A stretch of 64,000 nt of DNA, taken from positions 92,959 to 156,958 of the forward strand of contig JAGCDJ010000031.1 of assembly GCA_017651185.1 (NCBI GenBank), given 5' to 3'. A program made the position numbers and the translations under genes. This document shows positions 1-9,930 of this stretch, piece after piece (position 1 is the stretch's first letter; the number at the start of each line of letters is the position of its first letter). Below the pieces are notes generated by a model. The model ran no database searches, had not been told where the DNA came from, and saw only the letters and a list, made by a program, of their open reading frames with translations. This stretch comes from Bacteroidales bacterium. GTDB taxonomy: Bacteria; Bacteroidota; Bacteroidia; Bacteroidales; ML635J-15.

Positions 1-1
1 T

Positions 2-3000
2 AGGACATATATAATATATTCGATTACGGATAATAATAACAATGTCTTGTATTATGCGATAGCGTATCGTATTGTAGATACTAGTGGTACTACCGATTAT
101 TTCGTATGGTTGACTCGCGATGTCACTACTGGTGACGATGCGTTGCCATTCTCGTCGCAAAGTGCCGCTACGTATTTCCTTAACAATGTTTATGGCGGAA
201 ACGGTGTGGTTACCTATGAACTTGTGCCGACATCGTACAGGCGTATCTATTTCGGTGAACCTGATATTTATGATGTCATCGATGCCGATGATTTGACTTC
301 GGCTGAAATATGCGACGAAACCAATGAGCATAACATACATGGTGTAGGTTATGATTATGCATGGACTAGCAGTTCGCAATACACGACAGTAGGTCATGTT
401 TATGATATTGTAAACTTGATGCCATCGTCTACTGTATACAACAATGGTACAGCAGGAACAAACACTCTTTATCATGTAATTCCTTCTGATGTCAATTCGG
501 GTTCACATATGTATGAACCTTACGATAACTTTGGCAATCTTGTAGGATGTCCTCTTAATGGTACCTGGACAATTTCGGTTTGCGATAGTTGGGGGTATGA
601 CAATGGTTATGTATTTGACTGGGAGATTGCTCTTTCTGAAGATTTGTTGCCAAGCAACTGGACTTATGGCGTCGACCTTGAAAGTGTGTCTGACGACTGC
701 GGAAGCATTGCCACAGTTACAGGTAATAATCTCCTGATAGCACCGCAGACAGCAACCAATGGACAGCAGACTTGTAACATAATCCTAACCGATAATTTAG
801 GTTGTACAACAAATATCCCATTGACATATAATGCAGTTGCTCCTACAATTACGCACAATTCGGGCAACGAAATACAGACTGTATGTACAGGACAGGCAAT
901 AACAAATATTGTATATACAATCGGTGGTTCTGCTGAGAATGCAGCAATATCGTGGACACCAAGTACTCCTGCTGGTGTTACATTTAATGTAAGCGGCAAT
1001 ACAGTAACTATATCAGGTGCTCCTGCCGATGCCGATACCTACGATTATACAATTACTACGGTAAGTCCGGATGGTATGCGATGCACCGAAGTCTCAGAAA
1101 CCGGACGAATCCAAGTTAACACTGGTAACATTGTTCCTACATTCGACCAGGCAGGACCATACTGCGAAGGAACAACAGTTGCCGATTTGCCAACTACTTC
1201 TACAAATGGCATAACCGGAACATGGTCGCCTGCAATTACAAACAGAACTAGCACCTATACGTTTACTCCCGATCCGGGACAGTGTGCAACGATAACAACA
1301 ATGTTAATCACTGTAAACCCGTTGCCGACTCTCGAATACACATCTGGCAGTGAAACCATGTGTGTAGGTGAAGTTGTTTCTGGTACTAATGGAAATAGCA
1401 TAATCTATACTTATGGCGGTGGCGCAAACGGTGCAAATGTTACAGGTCTTCCTGCTGGAATGGAGTTCAATGTAAATACATCTAATAATACGATAGAAAT
1501 TTCTGGTACGCCAACTACAGCAGGAACATATCCGTATGTTGTAACAACAACAGGTACGGTTGCTCCATGCGAAAACATTTCGCTGACAGGTACTATAACG
1601 ATTAATGAACCACCTACGCTTACACTTACTTCTGGAAGCGTATCGCAGTCAGTATGTGCAGGTAATGCGATAACCAACATGGTTTACACATATACAAATG
1701 CAACTGGTGCCGAAGCAATAAACCTTCCGAATGGACTTACGTCTACTCTTAATCCAACGGCACACACACTTACTATTAGTGGTACTCCAACAACCGAAGG
1801 TACGTTTACAATTTTGACAACTGGAGCATTGTCTCCATGTCCTTCAGAAAGTGCTCAGGGATCTATTTCAATTAGCGACCCAGCAACATTGTCATTAGTT
1901 TCCGAATCTCCTGATGTGGTTCTTTGTGTCGAAGTTGTATGGACTGGTAGTATACAGTACCGGTTCGGAGGTACTGCTACGGGTGTTGTCGTAGATGGAT
2001 TGCCTGATGGTTTGACATCTACCGTATCAGGTAACATCGTTACAATCTCGGGTAATGTTGATGTAAATGCAGAACCAGGAGATTACCAGTACACAGTAAC
2101 TGCCGTTGGCGCAGAAGCTCCATGTGAGGATGTTACAATGTCAGGTACAATATCAGTATCTACAAATGCTACTCTTGTATTGACATCTGCAGACGGTACC
2201 GACTATCAGAGTATTTGTATGCCTGGAACTTTCACTACGGTTATATATACATACGGCGGAGCTGCAACGGGTATTGACGAGACTACATTGGCAAATTCAT
2301 TGCCGCAAGGATTGACTGCTGTAGTTAATACGACTGCTCATACCGTTACAATTTCTGGTACACCTACCGAGACTGGACGTTTTGTATACGAAGTGTCTAC
2401 AACAGGTGTTGTTCTTCCGTGTAAGTCAGAAACAGCATTGGGTGTCGTGGAGATTAATCCCGATGTACAACTTGAAGTCTCAGGCAATGTCAACCAGTCG
2501 TTCTGTCTTGGAAACAGTATGAGCGATATCGTGTTTACTTATGGAGGCGGTGCAACATCGGCTATAGTAGTAGGTGATTTGCCTGCTGGGGTTGACGCTG
2601 TTAATGATTCAAATACTCGTACTTTGACATTAAGCGGCAGTCCTACAGAATCTGGTTCATTCTCGTTCTATGTAACTACACAGGGTGCGGTTAGTCCATG
2701 TGTGGAAAAAACAATTGATGTGTCTATTGAGATATACGAAAATCCTGTAGTTACAATTGCTCCGACAGCAATTTTGGTATGTAATGGTTCGCCTGTTTCT
2801 ATGAATGCTGCTCCCGACAATATGAGTACATATCGTTGGACATGTGTTACAGCAAGTGATGCAACATATACAATAGATCCAGGTATGCCGACTTCAACTA
2901 CAACTCAGTCAATAACCGTTAATCCGACAGTAACCCCCGGAAGTACCGATGTCGTATACAATGTAAGGGTTTCTGATGCTAATGGATGTACGGCAACTGG

Positions 3001-6000
3001 ATTGCAGAGAATAACTGTGTCTCAAACTCCGACTGCTAACATTTCTAAGACCGACAATACAAAGTGCTTGGCTCCGTATAATGGAAGCATTATTGTTGAT
3101 GGTTTTGCAGGTGGAATTGCTGGTTCTACATATACCGTAGCAGTTTCTGGATTACCGAGTCAGACGTCAACAGGTGCTGCAGTATCATTTGATGGACTTG
3201 CTCCTGGAACATATACTGTAACAATTACAAACGAATCGACTTTGAATATTTGTATCACCGAACAAACAATAACAGTAGGTGATAATCCGACAAGTCCAAC
3301 TGTTGATATTTCGGGTTCCTTGTCAATATGTGAAGGTACAAATACTACACTTACAGCACATGCTTCAAATGGTTTGCCCGAATACACATATTTGTGGTCT
3401 GACAACTCGACAAATGAAGTACTCGTTACCCCGGACCTTAATGATCCTACTACATATACGATAACTGTTACTGATGCTAATGGATGCTCTGTTACAAATA
3501 CAGTTTCCATTGAATTGGGTGATAGACCTGAAATCGAATTGTCGGCTACCAATGCTATATGTATTGGAAATAGTTCGGTACTTCAGGCACACGTTTCTAA
3601 TGCTGGTACAGGATATACGGTTACTTGGTCGGCAAGTACTCCAGATGCAGGATTGCTAACCACAAATGGTGAACGTATAACGGTAACACCAACAGCAATA
3701 GATACTTATGTGTATACTGCAGTGTTGTCCACAAGTTCGTGTGGCACAAGCGGTCCTATGGATATTGATGCAAATGTTTCCGTAACTGTTAATCCTTTGC
3801 CTTCGCCGGGTGTCAACAATAATACCGGTACAAATGTTATCACTTGTGATGTTGAGGAAATTTCGGTAACGGCAACAGGCGGTGTTTCTTATGCATGGTC
3901 AAATTCTGTGACAACCGCCAACAATGTATTTAATTCGGCTGGAACGTATACCGTAACAGTTACGGATGCAAATGGTTGTTCGGCAACAACAACATTCACC
4001 GTTGATATTAACACGACTCTTCCTGATGTCATCATAGAGGAAAATCCAAACATTACGGAACTTACTTGTGATAATCCTTCGATTGAACTTACGGCTTCTA
4101 CAACAACGCTTGGTACAACATTGTCGTGGGAAACTATGACTGTAACTGCTCCTGATGTATATACTGTTACGGCAACTACGACAAGTAATGGATGTTCGCG
4201 TACTGCTTCTGTTGAAATAACAAGCGATAACAATGCTCCTACAGTTTCGATTGTCCAGCCGTCGACAACTACATTGAATTGTACAACCCAGTCAATAACC
4301 CTTAATGCAACAGGAACAGGAACTATGACATGGTCACCGTCAAATGTTGCAAGTCATGCTAACTATCCTTCCGATGGTGTATATACAGTTACTGCAAGAC
4401 TCGACAATGGTTGTACTACGGATGCAACAATCCAAATCAGCAGGGATGTAACGGAACCAGTAGTTCAGATTTCACCTGTTTCTTCATTGCTGACTTGTTC
4501 GGTTCAGTCGGTAACACTTACTGCAAGTGCCAATGTTCCAGTTTCGTATGCTTGGAACCAAGGTCCTCACGAGGCAAGTTTTGTGGTTTTCGAACCTGGC
4601 GATTATAGAGTCTCGGCAACTGCGGCAAACGGATGTATGTCAACTGCGACTGTCCATGTTAATCAAGATGTAACTATTCCAGATGTCGAAATCACAAGAA
4701 ATCCTGATATTGATTTGTTGACATGTAATAATCCTACTATAGAACTCATTGCCAATTCAAATACAGCAGGGGCTACATTGTCGTGGAATACGCAAAATGT
4801 TACCGAAGCAGGTAGTTATTCGGTTACGGTAACTGCTTCTAATGGATGTACAAATACAGCTTCAACGAATATCCGAAGCGATTTCGTTGCACCGCAGGTT
4901 GAGGTTACTGCTCCTTCTACAGTACTTATGTGTGCGCCTAATGATGTGATAACACTTACAGCTAGTGCAAATGTAGGCGTAACTTATGACTGGGGAGGTG
5001 GCGCAAGCGGTGCGCAGTATTCGGTAACTACTCCTAATGTTTACAGAGTAACGGCATATTCCAATACAAATGGTTGCCCTGCTACTGCAGAAATAAGAAT
5101 TACTCAGGATATTGAAACTCCACATGTACAGATTGGAAACAACTCGAATACAACAGTGCTGACATGTAATGGACCTTCAATTTCTGTTTCGCTTATCGAT
5201 GATACAGAAGCTGATATATATGAATGGTCAGGCGGTGAAAACCGTTATGGTACAGGTAATGCGTTTACGTCAGGTGGTATCTATTATGTTACTGCGACTG
5301 CACCCAATGGATGTATTGCTATTGATCAAATTGAAATCACTGAGGACTTCTCTCAACCTACTGTTTCAATAACCAACAATACTAATCCAGAGACAACGGT
5401 ACTTACTTGCGACATTTTGGAAATTCCTGTAACGGCAGTAGGTTCCAACAGGGTATTGTTCTACAGGTGGTCTGATGGTACATCTATCAATACGGCAAAC
5501 AATTCTCTTACAACAATAGGTACGTATGTTGTAACTGCTACCGCAGATAATGGATGTACAGCAACTGCAACAATAGCAATATCCGAAACTATGGATCGTC
5601 CGTTGGTTAATATCAATAATACATCCGGAACAAGTGTATTTACCTGTGCAACGACATCGATTGGTGTTACGGCTACTGGAACAGGTGTTACATATACATG
5701 GTCGGGAGGTAATAATCCAACTAGTTCAACTAATACATTGACATCTCCTGGAACTTATTATGTGACAGCAGTAGGTGCTAACGGATGTGTAAACAGCACT
5801 TCTATAACATTGACTGAAAATCTCACGCCTCCTTCTGTTTCGATAACTAACGAAACCGGAAGTAGCCAGATTGATTGCAACAACCAGCAAATTGTTGTTA
5901 CAGCAACCGGAACAGGTGTTTCATACATGTGGTCGAATAATCAAACTGGTGCTACACTTACCTTGACCGAAAGCGGACAATATGTGGTTACTGCTACTGC

Positions 6001-8842
6001 TGCTAATGGTTGCCAGAATTCTGCATTAGTTGTGATAACTGAGGACTTTACTCCTCCTACGCCAGTAATAATCAGTGAAAGTAACCAGTATGTAATTAAT
6101 TGTGCAAACGCAAGTACAGGTCTCTCGCTATTGGCTTCCGGTGGTATATATTATAGATGGGACAATGGTAGTACATCTCCGCGTAGATCAATTACGTCTT
6201 CTGGCGAATATCGTGTAACAGCATGGGCATCGAATGGTTGTTCGGCAGAAACAAGTCTCGTGATTGAAAACGACATGGTTCCTCCTGATGCAACAATTAC
6301 AAATATTACAAACCAAACTAATGTTCTTGATTGTAATGTTAATTCAATCCATGTTATTGCCGATGGCGGATATATGTTCGCATGGAACAATTCATTGTGG
6401 GCTGGTGGTGCTGAACAGACAATTACCATGCCAGGTGTTTATATTGTAACGGTAACTGGTCAAAATGGATGTACAGGTACTGCTTCTATAAACGTTACTG
6501 CCGATACGATTCCACCTTCTATTTATGATTACGACGCTCCAAATGGTATGGAACTCAACTGTCAGGAGTCTAGTGTCGTTCTGACCGCTCTTGGAAATGC
6601 ACAAACATATGCATGGTCGGGTGGAGCAACGCCATCGTCACCTACTAATACCTTCGTCGTTGCTGGTAGATATTACGTTACTGCAACTGGTTTTAACGGA
6701 TGTACTTCAACTTCGTTTGCTGATATCATCGACAACCATGCTGTTCCGCAGGTTACTATCAACAATGGACTTGGTAATATTACAATGCTTGATTGTAATA
6801 ATCCACAGATGCCTATTACTGTGATTGTCAGTGGTGCCGATGGTCCATATGAATATTCATGGAGCAGCAACTACAGTGGCGACGATGACCATGGTTATTT
6901 GACAACAAGCGGCCAGTACACAGTTTATGTTACTGCTGCAAACCATTGTTCTTCGGCAGCAAGCATTAATGTACAGGAGAATTTTGATCCGCCTGTTGTA
7001 AATGTGTCAAGTACTCCTGGCAGGGAACTCAACTGTGTTACAAGTTCGATTGAATTGACTGCTACTGGTGGTGTTGAACCATACTTATGGTCAAATAATG
7101 CTACAACATCGACGACTACGGTTTATGTCGCAGATACATATACAGTTACTGTGACAGGAGCGAACGGATGTATCGGAGAAGGTAGCATTATTATAACTGA
7201 AGCACCTGAATTCAGCGCCGATGTATCTGCTGGAACTATATCATGCTACGGCGGAACTACTACTGCGACTGTGACTGCAAACGGCGGTAATCCTCCTTAC
7301 TATTGCGTATGGAGCGATGGTCAGTCGGCAATGACTGCTAATAGTCTTGTTGCTGGAGCTTACAATGTTACTGTTAATGATAACGGCGGATGTTCTACTG
7401 TTTTGTCGCTTGGTATCGTTCAACCGCAAGAGTTGCGCCCGACTATTAATGTCCAAGACCTCAATTGTGGTATTGCTCATGGCGCATTGACAGCAAATGT
7501 TATAGGTGGTACGCAGCCATATCAGACATATATCTGGTCCAATGGCATTTCTGGAATAACAAACGAAGACCTTGGGGTAGGAACATACGGACTCACAGTT
7601 TATGATGCAAACGGATGTTCCGCTGAAGCTTCGGCAACCGTGTCGATGCAGGGTATGCTTTCGGTAAATGCTACGGTTACCCATCCGGTAACTTGTAATG
7701 GAAGCAATGACGGTTCTGTTTCTGCTATTTGTCCTAATGCGGCACAACCTGCGGTATACTCATGGAATACTGGAAACATATCATCAGAACTGTATGACTT
7801 GTTTGCTGGCACATATATGGTTACCGTAACCGATGCTTGGGGATGTACAGGTCAGGCAGGTGTAAATCTTGTATCTCCGCCAGAAATGGATGTTCAGGTA
7901 TATTCTGAATCGCCGCGATGCTATAATTCAACCGACGGACGCATTATGGTTTCTGCATTCGGAGGCATGGCACCATATGATTATTTCTGGAGTAATGCTG
8001 TTAGCGAGAATAATTTGAACAGTCTGGGACAAGGAACTTACTCTGTTACTGTTTCTGATGCATCTGGATGCTCTATCGTAAGGAATATAACACTCGAAGC
8101 ACCTGCTTCAATTTCAGTAGAAACTACGGTGCGTGATATAAAGTGTAATGGTGATCAGGACGGTAGAGTTGAAGTGTCGGCAAATGGTGGTGTTCCTCCA
8201 TACCGTTATATGATTGAAGGTTTGGTTGACCAGGCCGCAGCAAGTGTATTCAATAATCTGAATGCTGGATATTATGTATTGCATGTTATTGATAACAATA
8301 ACTGCGAAATGAGTGAGGCTGTTGTTGTATCGCAACCAGAACCTTTGAATTTCAGCGTAATTGCCGAAGATCCATTCTGTAGGAACAGCCGTACAGGAAA
8401 GATTTCTGTCAGTGTAAACGGCGGTGTTGAACCGTATCTGTATAACCTCAATAGTAGCAAGTCGGATATATCTTACATGAATAATATTCCTTCAGGTGAA
8501 TACGTTGTCAGTGTAATCGATGGCAACGACTGTAAGTCGGAAGAAATGATGGTAACGTTGACAGATGTTGATGTCGCATGCTTGCGTATACCAAATGTAT
8601 TCACACCTAACGGTGATGGTGTAAACGACACATGGTTAATCGAGAACATTGAAATGTTCCCAGCAGCAGAGGTCCACATTTTCAACCGCTGGGGACAGTT
8701 GCTCTTCACATCGAAGGGTTATACAGAACCATGGGACGGAAGTTACAGAGGACATTTCGTTCCAGCAGGAACATACATGTACATAATCGACCTGTTCAAC
8801 GATGATGAACCATACAAGGGCGCGGTAACTATAATTTATTAA
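2..8842 (+). CDS. Giant multi-repeat surface protein with gliding-type (T9SS) C-terminal domain, 5' partial
   Basis: The reading frame is open from base 2 with no stop, so the gene enters the window already in progress; the first possible in-window start (TTG at 47) is not a credible start. About 2,950 residues are visible. In order: a region resembling the proprotein-convertase P domain (bases ~320-640, ending NGTWTISVCDSWGYDNGY); six ~80-residue Ig/PKD-like repeats with YGG...GLPxG...SGTP (to ~2750); a transitional part; 15 repeats of ~75 residues of the form LTC...YxWS...GTYxVTxTxxNGC (~3830-7200); six SprB-type repeats with CxG...GGxxPYxxxW (~7205-8570); and a C-terminal domain with NVFTPNGDGVND, IFNRWGQ and WDG (8575-8842). 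That last domain is known as a T9SS export signal of SprB-like adhesins, so a cell-surface adhesin or motility role is inferred. The conserved Cys pairs may form disulfides. Signal peptide not visible. Confidence 0.9.
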   Translation, partial: RTYIIYSITDNNNNVLYYAIAYRIVDTSGTTDYFVWLTRDVTTGDDALPFSSQSAATYFLNNVYGGNGVVTYELVPTSYRRIYFGEPDIYDVIDADDLTSAEICDETNEHNIHGVGYDYAWTSSSQYTTVGHVYDIVNLMPSSTVYNNGTAGTNTLYHVIPSDVNSGSHMYEPYDNFGNLVGCPLNGTWTISVCDSWGYDNGYVFDWEIALSEDLLPSNWTYGVDLESVSDDCGSIATVTGNNLLIAPQTATNGQQTCNIILTDNLGCTTNIPLTYNAVAPTITHNSGNEIQTVCTGQAITNIVYTIGGSAENAAISWTPSTPAGVTFNVSGNTVTISGAPADADTYDYTITTVSPDGMRCTEVSETGRIQVNTGNIVPTFDQAGPYCEGTTVADLPTTSTNGITGTWSPAITNRTSTYTFTPDPGQCATITTMLITVNPLPTLEYTSGSETMCVGEVVSGTNGNSIIYTYGGGANGANVTGLPAGMEFNVNTSNNTIEISGTPTTAGTYPYVVTTTGTVAPCENISLTGTITINEPPTLTLTSGSVSQSVCAGNAITNMVYTYTNATGAEAINLPNGLTSTLNPTAHTLTISGTPTTEGTFTILTTGALSPCPSESAQGSISISDPATLSLVSESPDVVLCVEVVWTGSIQYRFGGTATGVVVDGLPDGLTSTVSGNIVTISGNVDVNAEPGDYQYTVTAVGAEAPCEDVTMSGTISVSTNATLVLTSADGTDYQSICMPGTFTTVIYTYGGAATGIDETTLANSLPQGLTAVVNTTAHTVTISGTPTETGRFVYEVSTTGVVLPCKSETALGVVEINPDVQLEVSGNVNQSFCLGNSMSDIVFTYGGGATSAIVVGDLPAGVDAVNDSNTRTLTLSGSPTESGSFSFYVTTQGAVSPCVEKTIDVSIEIYENPVVTIAPTAILVCNGSPVSMNAAPDNMSTYRWTCVTASDATYTIDPGMPTSTTTQSITVNPTVTPGSTDVVYNVRVSDANGCTATGLQRITVSQTPTANISKTDNTKCLAPYNGSIIVDGFAGGIAGSTYTVAVSGLPSQTSTGAAVSFDGLAPGTYTVTITNESTLNICITEQTITVGDNPTSPTVDISGSLSICEGTNTTLTAHASNGLPEYTYLWSDNSTNEVLVTPDLNDPTTYTITVTDANGCSVTNTVSIELGDRPEIELSATNAICIGNSSVLQAHVSNAGTGYTVTWSASTPDAGLLTTNGERITVTPTAIDTYVYTAVLSTSSCGTSGPMDIDANVSVTVNPLPSPGVNNNTGTNVITCDVEEISVTATGGVSYAWSNSVTTANNVFNSAGTYTVTVTDANGCSATTTFTVDINTTLPDVIIEENPNITELTCDNPSIELTASTTTLGTTLSWETMTVTAPDVYTVTATTTSNGCSRTASVEITSDNNAPTVSIVQPSTTTLNCTTQSITLNATGTGTMTWSPSNVASHANYPSDGVYTVTARLDNGCTTDATIQISRDVTEPVVQISPVSSLLTCSVQSVTLTASANVPVSYAWNQGPHEASFVVFEPGDYRVSATAANGCMSTATVHVNQDVTIPDVEITRNPDIDLLTCNNPTIELIANSNTAGATLSWNTQNVTEAGSYSVTVTASNGCTNTASTNIRSDFVAPQVEVTAPSTVLMCAPNDVITLTASANVGVTYDWGGGASGAQYSVTTPNVYRVTAYSNTNGCPATAEIRITQDIETPHVQIGNNSNTTVLTCNGPSISVSLIDDTEADIYEWSGGENRYGTGNAFTSGGIYYVTATAPNGCIAIDQIEITEDFSQPTVSITNNTNPETTVLTCDILEIPVTAVGSNRVLFYRWSDGTSINTANNSLTTIGTYVVTATADNGCTATATIAISETMDRPLVNINNTSGTSVFTCATTSIGVTATGTGVTYTWSGGNNPTSSTNTLTSPGTYYVTAVGANGCVNSTSITLTENLTPPSVSITNETGSSQIDCNNQQIVVTATGTGVSYMWSNNQTGATLTLTESGQYVVTATAANGCQNSALVVITEDFTPPTPVIISESNQYVINCANASTGLSLLASGGIYYRWDNGSTSPRRSITSSGEYRVTAWASNGCSAETSLVIENDMVPPDATITNITNQTNVLDCNVNSIHVIADGGYMFAWNNSLWAGGAEQTITMPGVYIVTVTGQNGCTGTASINVTADTIPPSIYDYDAPNGMELNCQESSVVLTALGNAQTYAWSGGATPSSPTNTFVVAGRYYVTATGFNGCTSTSFADIIDNHAVPQVTINNGLGNITMLDCNNPQMPITVIVSGADGPYEYSWSSNYSGDDDHGYLTTSGQYTVYVTAANHCSSAASINVQENFDPPVVNVSSTPGRELNCVTSSIELTATGGVEPYLWSNNATTSTTTVYVADTYTVTVTGANGCIGEGSIIITEAPEFSADVSAGTISCYGGTTTATVTANGGNPPYYCVWSDGQSAMTANSLVAGAYNVTVNDNGGCSTVLSLGIVQPQELRPTINVQDLNCGIAHGALTANVIGGTQPYQTYIWSNGISGITNEDLGVGTYGLTVYDANGCSAEASATVSMQGMLSVNATVTHPVTCNGSNDGSVSAICPNAAQPAVYSWNTGNISSELYDLFAGTYMVTVTDAWGCTGQAGVNLVSPPEMDVQVYSESPRCYNSTDGRIMVSAFGGMAPYDYFWSNAVSENNLNSLGQGTYSVTVSDASGCSIVRNITLEAPASISVETTVRDIKCNGDQDGRVEVSANGGVPPYRYMIEGLVDQAAASVFNNLNAGYYVLHVIDNNNCEMSEAVVVSQPEPLNFSVIAEDPFCRNSRTGKISVSVNGGVEPYLYNLNSSKSDISYMNNIPSGEYVVSVIDGNDCKSEEMMVTLTDVDVACLRIPNVFTPNGDGVNDTWLIENIEMFPAAEVHIFNRWGQLLFTSKGYTEPWDGSYRGHFVPAGTYMYIIDLFNDDEPYKGAVTIIY

Positions 8843-8869
8843 TTTATACTCTACTCTCATTCTGTAAAG

Positions 8870-8900
8870 GGCGAACTCCCAAAGTTCGCCTTTTATTTTT
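8870..8900 (+). terminator. Rho-independent terminator after the giant surface gene
   Basis: An 8-bp perfect stem, GGCGAACT (8870-8877) and AGTTCGCC (8883-8890), closes a 5-nt loop and is followed by a T-rich run. It begins 27 bases past the stop codon. Confidence 0.85.
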
Positions 8901-8943
8901 GCAAATATCTTATCCTCGGACATTTTTTGTCGTATCTTTTTTG

Positions 8944-8951
8944 TAGTTTTG
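8944..8951 (+). promoter_or_regulatory. Candidate -7 box for the WYL regulator
   Basis: TAGTTTTG matches the Bacteroidota -7 consensus TAnnTTTG and lies 27 bases before the ATG at 8979. A TTTG at 8926-8929 is only 14 bases upstream, closer than the usual spacing, so the -33 box is uncertain. Confidence 0.5.
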
Positions 8952-8978
8952 CTGAACAAAACAAAATGCAAGTGCAAT

Positions 8979-9899
8979 ATGGATACAAAATCATTGATTT
9001 CCAATTATGTGTGGTTGATAAGTTTCATTCGCAGGAGAGGCCGGGTTCCTTTCACTGAAATAAATCGTGCATGGCAGCGTGAAGAACGCGACGGGGGACT
9101 GGAACTAAGCAAGCGTACTTTTCTGCGGCACATCAATGACATTGCCGAAATTTTTGGCATCGACATCGAATGCGAAGGGTGTGGCGAATACAATTATTTC
9201 ATCACCAACGACGACACCAAATCCGATTCAACAAAATCGTGGTTGCTAAATTCAATGTCTTTGCACAACTTTGTCTGCGAAAGTCAGCAACTGAAAAAAC
9301 GCATTCTACTTGAAAATATTCCATCAGGACAAAAGTTCTTGACAACCATGATAGAAGCAATACGCGACCAGCATAAAGTCCATATATGGCATCAAGGTTT
9401 CGGGAAGTATGAAAGCAATTTCATAATTGAACCGCATTGCGTAAAACTATATAGGCAGCGCTGGTATGTGCTTGCACGTTCTGAACGCGGGTTGCGTATA
9501 TATGCTCTCGACAGAATCAACAAAGTCGAATGCACCGACAGGAAATTCAAACTTCCAGACAGCAATCCCGAAGAAATCTTCGACAATATTATCGGTATCA
9601 GTATAATTAACGCTAAGGTTGAACATGTCGTTTTAAAGGCGTACAAGGGGGCGGAGTGTGGTCATCGCGACTGCTACTTGCGGTCGCTTCCTTTGCATAG
9701 TTCGCAAAAGGAGAATATCACAAGGTCAACCAACGAATATGCCATTTTCGAGTACAATCTCAAGCCAACATACGAATTAGTTCAGGAACTTCTCTCTATG
9801 CACAATCAGGTTGAGGTATTGGAACCAGTTTCGCTGCGAAAGCATGTAAAGGAGGTTATTGGGTCGATGGAGGAAAGGTATAAGCGAAGGAAAAAGTAG
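8979..9899 (+). CDS. WYL-domain transcriptional regulator
   Basis: 306 residues from the ATG at 8979. That start is preferred over the TTG at 8949, which overlaps the putative promoter. The N-terminal ~80 residues look like a helix-turn-helix (SKRTFLRHINDIAEIFGIDI). The middle carries the WYL-type stretch YRQRWYVLARSERGLRIYAL, with W-Y-V in place of W-Y-L. WYL proteins are known as ligand- or nucleic-acid-sensing regulators, some of them controlling defence genes. The target here is unknown; the gene stands alone between a terminator and a convergent peptidase gene, with no obvious partner. Confidence 0.85.
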   Translation: MDTKSLISNYVWLISFIRRRGRVPFTEINRAWQREERDGGLELSKRTFLRHINDIAEIFGIDIECEGCGEYNYFITNDDTKSDSTKSWLLNSMSLHNFVCESQQLKKRILLENIPSGQKFLTTMIEAIRDQHKVHIWHQGFGKYESNFIIEPHCVKLYRQRWYVLARSERGLRIYALDRINKVECTDRKFKLPDSNPEEIFDNIIGISIINAKVEHVVLKAYKGAECGHRDCYLRSLPLHSSQKENITRSTNEYAIFEYNLKPTYELVQELLSMHNQVEVLEPVSLRKHVKEVIGSMEERYKRRKK

Positions 9900-9930
9900 G
9901 GGCAGTTTTCAAACCTACCCCTACTTTTTC
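9890..9930. terminator. Bidirectional terminator made of a dispersed palindrome
   Basis: A 16-base arm (9890-9905) and its near-complement (9915-9930, one mismatch) form a long hairpin with A-run and T-run ends between two convergent genes. The core 9896-9924, arms GTAGGGGCAG and CTACCCCTAC, recurs at 59720-59748 with one difference in 29 bases, so it is also a dispersed repeat. Confidence 0.8.

Noticed and set aside
664..8709. Many minus-strand frames inside the giant surface gene
   Set aside because: They are shadows produced by the repetitive, Thr/Val-rich codons of the plus-strand gene and have no family features.
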